This document shows, piece by piece, positions 56,790-64,000 of a stretch of 64,000 nt of DNA. The stretch covers positions 413,640,626-413,704,625 of the forward strand of contig CM019063.1 in assembly GCA_009667805.1 (NCBI GenBank). Reading direction: 5' to 3'. The notes beneath the pieces were generated by a model that saw nothing but the letters and a program-made list of their open reading frames with translations, made no database searches and was not told the origin of the DNA. This DNA comes from Leptobrachium leishanense (Eukaryota; Chordata; Amphibia; Anura; Megophryidae). The stretch's first letter is position 1. Every line of letters begins with the position of its first letter. The position numbers were made by a program, and so were the translations under genes.

Positions 56790-57323
56790 GAAACATAGAA
56801 ACATAGAAAATGTCGGCAGATAAGAACCTTTCAGCCCATCTAGTCTGCCCAATTACATGGATACTTTACCTGGATTTATCTTTTGTTTAGGATAGCCTTA
56901 TGCCTATCCCATGCTTGCTTAAATTCAATCACTGTTTTGGCCTCTACCACTTCTACTGGAAGGCTGTTACGTTTATCCACCACCCTCTCAGTAAAATAAT
57001 GCTTCCTGATGTTACTTTTAAACCTTTGCCCCTCTAATCTAAGACTATGTCCTCTTGTTTTGCTACTTTGTTTCCGTTTAGATATACTCCCTTCCTCTAC
57101 CCTGTGGATTCCCTTTACGTATTTAAATGTTTCTATCATATCTCCTCTGTCTCGTCTTTTTTCCAAGCTGTACATGTTAAGATCATTAAGCCTTTCCTGG
57201 TAACTTTTCTCCTTCAAGCCGTATACCATTTTAGTAGCCCTTCTCTGAACTCTCTCTAAGATGTCTATATCCTTCTGGAGATATGGTCTCCAGTACTGCA
57301 CACAGTACTCCAAGTGAGGATAG
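56790..57323 (-). mobile_element. CR1-type LINE 3' end, frame intact
   Basis: The minus strand runs from the CR1 RT C-terminus to a TTCTATGTTTC-repeat tail, which appears as GAAACATAGAAACATAGAAA at 56790. It matches 4481-5015. Its 3' end lies directly against the TA of the neighbouring element. Confidence 0.88.
56876..57313 (-). pseudogene. CR1 reverse transcriptase C-terminal fragment
   Basis: 145 codons: [21 protein letters not shown], then [20 protein letters not shown] and LEKRRDRGDMIETFKYVKG, ending KHYFTERVVDKRNSLPVEVV. This is the region after the RT palm in CR1 ORF2. The RT catalytic motifs and the apurinic endonuclease are absent because of 5' truncation, so it has no activity. Confidence 0.9.
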
Positions 57324-57716
57324 TTACATAGGCTGAAAAAAAAGGTATACGTCCATCGAGTTCAGCCTTTCCCACATCAACTACTGCTGTAGATCCAAAA
57401 GAAGGCAAAAAATCCAGTCCGAAACACTCACCAATATACAACAAACTTAGAAAAAATTTGTTCTTCACCCCAGAATGACAGTCAGATTTCTCCTTGGATC
57501 AAGCAGCTTTTACCCACAATTTAAATATTATAACCATTAATATTCTGTTTTTGCAGAAAGTCATCCAGTCGTTTTTTAAAAGTCTGTACAGTCACTGACC
57601 CAACCAACTAATCAGGCAGAGAATTCCACAGCTTTATTGTTCTCACTGTAAAATAAGTAACCCTTTCTATGCTTTAGGCTGAATTTCCTTTCGTCCAGTC
57701 TAAGGCTAGAGTCTGA
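57324..57716 (-). mobile_element. Second CR1-like 3' end
   Basis: The minus strand encodes RLDERKFSLKHRKGYLFYSENNKAVEFSA, similar to the LKHRKF block of CR1 C-termini, then tail text ending CAGCCTATGTAACTAT. Inserted in, or joined to, the 5' edge of the previous CR1 piece (junction near 57320). Confidence 0.7.
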
Positions 57717-58837
57717 CGAACACAGTCTGAGCGCACTCTGCGTGCGTGCATAACAGACAGACGTACTGACGGAAGATATTGTAGACACCACATGATCCGT
57801 TTTTCTTGACGGATGTAGAAAAAAAAAGGGAACTATGGGAAATAAAAATAATATGAAAAATGATACAAATTTGAAAAGGATATGAAAAGCCATTGTGTGT
57901 GTCAAGGTGCTGGACGTTGCAAATGCGCGGCGTCTGACATCTCATCACTCACACAGAATGCTACGCGGACATGGCGCACTCTGCGCGTCCATGGTAGTGG
58001 TTTTATGTTCTTGCCCAACTTGCTTCTGTTTGCCACGTACGCTGTGCGTGCGCAGTTCGGTGCGCACGTACTTCGTGTGTGGGTCTCAATTTCAATTGCA
58101 TTGGGTCTCTCCATTATCTCCCCAAAACACACTTGCCCAAACTGAACAAATGGTATTTTGGCATCTATTTCTGCAGATTTATGTCAACATCTTATGGAAA
58201 TCCTTTGTAGATGAGTGGCATCTTATACACTAGCAGTAAGAGAGGGAGGTAATACTTTTGGCCATATTGCGTACATATAAAAATAATGAACACAAGTTAA
58301 GATTGTCTGCAGCTTGTTGTGCATCTGCAGCTTGTTGTGCCCTTAGCTTCTAACTTGCACAAACTGTATTCTGTGTTTGAAAACATTTAAAGTCATAAAA
58401 ACTAATGTGCCTCATCTATAAAATAAACATGCTGTTACTGTAAAAGCTTATTTCACTCGATCTTCAAGAGAAATCTTACATTTTCTTTCATTTTTTTCTC
58501 TGTAAAATAATGTTGGTATTTTTTAAATATACTTATGTATTCAGAATAAACATTTTAAAACTCTATGTATATATAAGAACATAGTTTTCAAATAAACAGA
58601 CTGATTAGCAGACGCAGTTTGCTTAAGCTTTATGCAGGAAAAGGAAGAGAGGTCCATTTACCTGGATCTCCATATGATCACAGTGTTTGTAGACATCTGC
58701 ACAATATCTGCACAAATCAAAATAAATTCTCCAATGCTCAGTATTTCATGTAAAACCTTCACATTTGCCATTTGCTCATGACACCAGGAATGTTCCCAAA
58801 AGCAATGCAAGTCCTCCAAAATCTCACCATAGTGAAA
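57717..58837. other. Unassigned stretch
   Basis: 57720-58110 is CpG-rich with GCGTGCGTGC and GCGCACGTAC-type words. The remainder is AT-rich. No gene. Confidence 0.4.
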
Positions 58838-58845
58838 CATTAAGC

Positions 58846-58981
58846 CAGAGTTCTCAAACTCTACCCCTCCCAGATGTTTTTGAACTCCAACTTCCATGAT
58901 TCTTTGGCCATCTATTGCATTGAAGGAAGTCTGGGAATTGTAGGCATCAATATCTGGTGGGCCGTGTGTTTGACAGCCGTG
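58846..58981. mobile_element. 136-bp hAT MITE
   Basis: CATTAAGC (58838-58845) and CTTTAAGC (58982-58989) flank it, 7 of 8 matching. Ends CAGAGTTCTCAAACTC and its diverged inverse GTTTGACAGCCGTG. The inner AGATGTTTTTGAACTCCAAC and GGGAATTGTAGG recall the MITE at 26588, of the same length. Confidence 0.72.
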
Positions 58982-59238
58982 CTTTAAGCAATGCTAGGGT
59001 ACACAAATCCATCAGACCTCTCTGTCACTGTTTTCCTATCTATGTGTGTGCCTGTCAGTGTCTTTGTTGTGTGTGACTGTCAATGTTTCTCTTTAAGTGT
59101 CTCTGTAACTCTGTCAATGTAGTTCGGCATCTGTATGTCACTCATTGTTTCTGACTATATCTATATCAATGTGTGAGAGGGGTAGTATGCTACTTTCTAA
59201 TGTTACCGCTTGCTCTCCTTGATTTTCTTATGTACCGA

Positions 59239-59382
59239 CTCCTGGCTCTGTCTGATTATCAGTTCTGGTTCTGACTCTTGGCTTTGTATGACAATACGTT
59301 CTGATTCTGACTCCTGGCTTTGTATAACTACCTGGACTGGTACCGACCTCTGGCTTTGAATGAATATCTGCTCTGGTTCCTA
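59239..59382 (+). repeat. 36-bp tandem repeat, 4 units
   Basis: Units start CTCCTGGCTYTGTMTGA at 59239, 59275, 59311 and 59347, each 36 bp with no indel and about 75 percent alike. Such CTGGCTTTG arrays resemble those inside frog LTRs, but no LTR ends are seen here. Confidence 0.85.
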
Positions 59383-59494
59383 ACTACGGCTTGTTTGACT
59401 TTATTTCTGTGTTTCTGGCTATTCTATAGGCCAGCAGTGTAGTTAGACAGAGTCTGCATGTACTGATCAAGTGGTTTTGTGACAGCTAGTCCAT

Positions 59495-59827
59495 TTGGTC
59501 CTATCGCACAGAAGAGCTACTGAAACTCAAACTGCCAAAAAACATAAAGCTGACTATGATAAAAAAGGAATCAGAGCACCCTTGACACATACCACCTACC
59601 TAGAGATTGGTGTAGGCCACATACACCACTTCAAAGCATTAGTGTTCCCTGATGGCAGCAGTCTCTTTCAGCAGAATAGTGCACCCTGCCACACTGCAAA
59701 AACTGTTGAGGAATGGTATGAGAAACATGACACCGATTTCAAGGTGTTGCCTTGGCCTCCAAGTTCCTCAGATCTCAATCTGATTGAGCATTTGTGGGAT
59801 GTGCTGGAACATCTCTGGAATTCATGA
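59495..59827 (+). pseudogene. Tc1 transposase C-terminal fragment, Asp-to-Asn
   Basis: LFQQNSAPCHTAKTVEEWYE is the second catalytic block with Asn where Tc1 enzymes have Asp; SSDLNLIEHLWDVLE holds the Glu, 34 residues on. The first catalytic Asp, the DNA-binding domains and the TIRs are missing. Old, inactive and of a different subfamily from the copies at 35067 and 41124. Confidence 0.82.
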
Positions 59828-60086
59828 GGTCAGGCCTCCTATGGAACAATCCATGGAGGCCCGACCTCACAAATTGCAGGACTTAAAAGATCTGCTGGTC
59901 GTTTCTTGTAACCCATCAACAGAGTTGGTTTTCAGAATAGTGTGCTTTTGCCCTGTGCAGAAGGTATATAATACGGTTGGCTAAAATAATCTTAAAAAGG
60001 CTCCCTACCCACTTTAGATAATTAAGATGGTCAGACTGCGTACAGTGCTCCCCATCCCTTCTCCTCACCCCCATGCACCCATGTTT

Positions 60087-60776
60087 GGGCTGTATTACAT
60101 AGTGCCCACTAAAACAGGGGACGCTAAGGTGGAAAACCTGTGCCTGCAGGTTTCCCCTTAGCATCCCCCAAATTACGTTGCAGTTGCTTATTTAGCAGTC
60201 TGCCCCGTAATGCAGCGCTAAGCCCTAGGATAATTGAGGCAGCGCTAACGTGTGTCCCGAGAATCCCCTCCTGGAGTACATGAAACATGGAGGCTTGTGC
60301 TGCCAGGTCAGCTGACCTGAAGGCTCTCGCCTCTCGCAAGATCCTGCAGGTCCATGTAGTGATCGCGGAGGGAGTCTGGGGGCTTTTTTCCTCCAGTCTC
60401 ACTCGGCTCCCGGTGGCCAGAAGCGGCGGATCGGACCGTCGTTCTCGCTTCGAGATGAGAGGTGAGTATCTGATTTTTGGGTTAATTTTAAGCTAGTGCT
60501 GACTGATTCCGCAGAAGTGGAATCAGTTAGCACCAAGTTCTAGCTGTGGTTAACAGCAGCGAGGCATACTTAGTGTTAGGACTTTGTAATCCTAATGCGA
60601 ATTACTCTTTGCTGTCCCCATGTTGAGCATAGGGAGCACAAAGAAAGGTAAGCTTGCATTAGAAAACGCAATCTCCGATGCGGATCATAATATGGGCAGC
60701 CTGCGCTAGGGCCACCTAACGGTTAACACTCACATAACTGAGCGCTAATGTTAGTATTAAGATTGTAATATTGCCC
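60087..60776. mobile_element. Harbinger-like palindromic MITE, copy D
   Basis: TTT at 60084-60086 and 60777-60779. Ends GGGCTGTATTACATAG and GATTGTAATATTGCCC. End hairpin GGGGACGCTAAGGTGGAAAACC / GGTTTCCCCTTAGCATCCCC. Middle CTTTGTAATCCTAATGCG and CCCCATGTTGAGCATAGGG are shared with A and B. Confidence 0.75.
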
Positions 60777-60779
60777 TTT

Positions 60780-61960
60780 GGCTGGTCTATCTGACTTAAG
60801 CAAATGATTGAACACTTGGGGAGACAACTGCGGTGGGCTGGTGCTGCATGTGCAGCACCAATTCATCAGCATATACAAGTATTTTCAGAAGCACCTGCTT
60901 GCTAGAGAAGACAGCCGCTAGCAGGGATTGATGTTCACACACAAGGTGCGCACTCAGCACTGACCCGTAACTTATGTAACTAACATGTGAAAGTTACATA
61001 CGTTACACAAGTTATACAATTTACATATGAGGCTCCAGGGACTATTGCATTGTGGAAGCCTTGGAGCAGAAGAGATTGAGGAGCCCAGTGCCTCTGGAAA
61101 AACAGGTAAGTATTTTAACCTAACTAAAAGAACTATTAGAAAAGTAATTATGCAAATGATTTCAGCAGCATATTCATAATTATTAATAGGGAAAAAGGGG
61201 GAGGGGTACATTTTATGGTAGTGTGTTTTTGACACTAAAAGAAGACAGGATAGAGTTTGGGAATGTTTTGCTTTAGTAGATTAGACTTCAATCAGTTTGA
61301 AATGTTTTGACTATCTACAGAAACCAACAGAGCAATTCGTTTTTTTCCCCTAAATATAGAGGAAATCATTTAAGTGATTATAAATATAGACGTTGAATAA
61401 AGCTCTGGTGGTGTCATTAACAGCGGAAATAGCTCAGTTTATTTTTACATCTTTGATTTTGCTTTAGTAAAAAATACAAATTTGGTCAAATGTACAACTC
61501 AGAAAAGTAGTATTTTATGAATAGTGCAGTGCAATAATTAGTTTTCCTTTAATTCTAGATGCTATAATACAATGTATAACAAATTCCTTACAGGCAGACG
61601 GAGTCTCTAACACATGTGAGAATAAGAAAGTGCATAAAACACCAAAATGGAAAGATTTTATGAGAAATACCAAATTAGACTACATGAATCTGGTTTAGTG
61701 CTTCAGTTGTCTGACATACTTTTTTTTGGATATAAGATAACATAAAATTATGTTATTATGAACTATATATAGACCCAAGGCTCAAAATTTCCACTCGCCT
61801 ACTAGCATTTGGTGAGTGGAAATGAAGTGAGGGCGAGTGGAAATGCACACGCAGGCACAATAAATTATTTTGTGCTGCGTATTCCAGCGGTGCCACCATG
61901 CAACCCTCCCCCAGGCTGCACGGTGGCCGGGAGCAGCTGTCTAACTTGCCCCAGCTCGTC
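60780..61960. other. Unassigned stretch before the L2 copy
   Basis: No gene seen. At 61779-61800 CAAGGCTCAAAATTTCCACTCGCC resembles a hAT-type end, and the GTGAGTGGAAATG inverse follows at once; only one end is recognised. Confidence 0.35.
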
Positions 61961-61980
61961 TCGGTCACTGGCAGGGGGGG

Positions 61981-62325
61981 GTGGAGAGGAGCTGCCCTGC
62001 CTCCTCGCTCTGCTCATACTGGGGTAGTAAAACTCTAACTATCAGAAGCGACATCCCAACACAAGATAGTTATCTGCCACCTCCACTCCCAGAGGTTCCC
62101 TCTGCCACCCTCTGCCGCTTCCTCCCAGCCACTGAGGAGGAAGTCCATTCCTTATTGTCCTCCTCACATCTCACCACGTGCCCGCTCGACCCCATTCCCT
62201 CACATCTAATTCCTCCCCTCTCCTCCTCCCTCACCCCTGCTCTCACACACATCTTCAACCTATCTCTCTCCACCGGCTCCTTCCCATCCGCCTTCAAACA
62301 TGCGCTAGTTACCCCTTTACTAAGA
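61981..62325 (+). pseudogene. L2 ORF2 segment before the RT fingers
   Basis: [20 protein letters not shown] then [20 protein letters not shown] and [20 protein letters not shown] correspond to the linker and the start of the RT domain in L2 ORF2. The frame breaks at about 62325; the continuation is in the frame at 62178-63218, beginning at [16 protein letters not shown]. Confidence 0.82.
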
Positions 62326-63218
62326 AACCATCCCTCGATCCCAACTCTCCATCCAACTACCGCCCTGTATCCCTGCTTCCCTTCACATCAAAGCTCTTAG
62401 AAAAACTAGTCTTCAACCGCCTCTCCCTCTTCCTGTCCTCCAATTCCCTACTTGACCCCCTGCAATCTGGCTTCCGTCCCCTACACTCAACTGAAACTGC
62501 CCTCACCAAAGTCACCAACGACCTCCTAACTGCTAAAAAACACGGCCACTATTCTATTCTCATCCTGCTTGACCTCTCGGCTGCTTTTGACACTGTTGAC
62601 CACCCCCTCCTTCTGCAGACCCTCAGCTCTCTTGGTCTCTGTGACACTGCACTTGCTTGGGTTGACTCCTATTTATCCAACAGGTCCTTCTCTGTGTCCT
62701 TTGCTGGTAACTCCTCCTCTTCATTGCCTCTATCTGTTGGTGTACCTCAAGGCTCTGTCCTTGGTCCCCTGCTCTTTTCCATCTACACCTCCTCCCTGGG
62801 CAAAATCATCAACAGCTTTGGCTTTAATTATCACCTCTACGCTGATGACACTCAGATCTACCTCTCTACCCCTGATCTCTCTCCCCCTGTCCTTTCAAAA
62901 GTCAGTGACTGTTTATCTGGCATCTCCTCCTGGATGGCCTCGCACCACCTAAAGATCAACATGTCCAAGACTGAACTCCTACTTATTCCTCCCTCCAATG
63001 CCTCCCCACCTCCTGACTTCTTTATCACGGTGGAGGGTATCACCATCTCCCCATCAAACCAAGTTCGCTGTCTTGGAGTTACACTTGACTCTGCTCTGTC
63101 CTTCATCCCCCACATCAAGTCTCTTTCCTCCTCCTGCCGCTACCAATTGCGTAATTTTTCAGAATTCGGCCATTTCTTACTGCTGTCACCACAAAACAAC
63201 TCATACACGCCCTGGTAA
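62178..63218 (+). pseudogene. L2 reverse transcriptase core
   Basis: Homology starts at residue 49 of the 346-codon frame ([20 protein letters not shown]), so the ATG is fortuitous. RT motifs are complete: [13 protein letters not shown]; motif [14 protein letters not shown] (Asp132); motif [14 protein letters not shown] (190-193 PQGS); motif [10 protein letters not shown] (221-224); then [10 protein letters not shown] and [11 protein letters not shown]. The frame goes wrong near 63140. The enzyme normally copies LINE RNA at a nicked genomic site. Intact catalytic residues suggest a fairly young insertion, but the frameshifts kill it. Confidence 0.93.
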
Positions 63219-63684
63219 TCTCCCGACTCGACTATTGCAATAATCTCTTATCTGGCCTCCCTCTGTCCCACCTCTCCCCCTACAATCCATCCTGAACGCC
63301 TCCGCCAGGCTAATTCACCTCACCCGCCGCTCTGTCTCTGCCGCTCCCCTCTGCGAGTCCCTACACTGGCTCCCCATCCACTGCAGAATTAAGTTCAAAA
63401 TCCTTATCCTTACCTACAAAACCCTCACTAACTCAGCTCCCCACTACCTGTCCTCACTAATCACCAAATACACCCCAGCCCGCTCCCTAAGGTCAAACAG
63501 CGACCTGCGCCTAGCTTCTCCCCGCATCACCTCTTCCCATGATAGACTGCAGGACTTCACACGCGCAGCCCCCATTCTCTGGAACGCTATCCCTCGTACG
63601 GTCAGACTTTCCCCTAATTTCTCTTCCTTCAAACGCTCCCTTAAAACATTCCTATTTAGGGAAGCCTACCACCCAACTCACTGA
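63219..63684 (+). pseudogene. L2 ORF2 C-terminus, frameshifted
   Basis: In mixed frames: [69 protein letters not shown] then stop. The last part is collinear with the fragment at 43738 and usable for a family consensus. Confidence 0.85.
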
Positions 63685-64000
63685 CGCAACCATCAATCAC
63701 TCTCACCTTACAGTCCTCTCCTCCTGTTTCCAACCCCAACCCCTCTAGAGTGTGAGTTCCTACGGGAATAGGGCCTCATCCCCTCTTGTACTGTTTGTCA
63801 AATGTTGTTCAATGTATTGTAACCCGTCTATACTGTGCCTATTGTACAGCGCTGCGGAATATGCTGGCGCTTTATAAATAAAGAATAATAATAATAATAA
63901 TGACTGGGTAAACCTGTATCTGGGGTCTGATGTCTGGGTATTAATGTTATTTTTATAACTTTATTCTAAATAAAACCTTTGACAGTGTAATGTCATAAGA

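Larger units (their letters stand above)
61985..63900 (+). mobile_element. L2-type LINE, 5' truncated, RT region to tail
   Basis: Covers the RT core, C-terminus and tail (CAGCGCTGCGGAATATGCTGG, then GCGCTTTATAAATA and AATAATAATAAT). At least two frameshifts (near 62325 and 63140). The 5' end, including the endonuclease, is missing. The 3' 460 bp match 43738-44196 closely. Confidence 0.88.

Noticed and set aside
62070..62297. Minus-strand frame opposite the L2 ORF
   Set aside because: A shadow of the L2 coding sequence, with no independent motif.

Overview
This 64 kb window is AT-rich vertebrate intergenic or intronic DNA made almost entirely of transposable elements (TEs) of different ages. 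The mix fits an amphibian, most likely a frog: Tc1/mariner, many hAT and TTAA-, TA- and 3-bp-target MITEs, a Penelope-like retroelement with inverted pseudo-LTRs, CR1 and L2 LINE tails, tRNA-headed SINEs and solo LTRs. This host call is inference from repeat families. I found no host protein-coding exon, tRNA or rRNA gene, CRISPR array or bacterial operon. All substantial reading frames with recognisable homology are TE proteins or TE wreckage.

Layout. 0.8-3.2 kb: TA-target MITE, then the 3' half of a hAT transposase and its TIR end. 3.4-5 kb: palindromic MITE pieces and a CR1 tail. 5-11.3 kb: AT-rich sequence with MITEs, an LTR-like piece and a 768-bp hAT with perfect 8-bp target duplications (TSDs). 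11.5-13.5 kb: a TTAA MITE, an inverted LTR-end pair, and a SINE split by a 732-bp solo LTR with a perfect 5-bp TSD. 13.6-16.5 kb: a hAT whose own TSD was hit by a second hAT carrying over 1.2 kb of an 18-20 bp minisatellite. 17.2-18.6 kb: Tc1 inside an inverted repeat. 18.8-22.4 kb: one MITE and mostly unassigned sequence. 22.4-24 kb: Harbinger-like MITE, then an LTR. 24.5-29 kb: two ~0.8 kb TA-target elements, one holding a nested hAT. 30.4-35 kb: an inverted pseudo-LTR remnant, a SINE, and a nearly complete Penelope-like element. 35-36.7 and 41.1-42.8 kb: two near-complete Tc1 elements with DD34E transposase fragments. 37.8-40.2 kb: Harbinger-like MITE, hAT-like element with a 55-bp minisatellite, T2-like MITE. 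43-49 kb: L2 tail, hAT carrying a version of the 14.9 kb minisatellite, second hAT 3' end, TTAA palindromes. 49.7-52.4 kb: a Harbinger-like element with about 2 kb of unassigned sequence inside. 54-64 kb: L2 and CR1 tails, MITEs, a Tc1 fragment, a 36-bp tandem array and a frameshifted L2 reverse transcriptase.

The best leads are the Penelope-like element, whose left arm preserves the reading frame lost by a 1-bp change in the right arm; recurrent CTGA/TTGA...stem...GAAAC motifs that might be degenerate hammerhead ribozymes; and one minisatellite motif present inside two unrelated hAT elements. I see no convincing new host system. What is informative is the nesting, supported by exact TSDs, which gives relative ages for many families.
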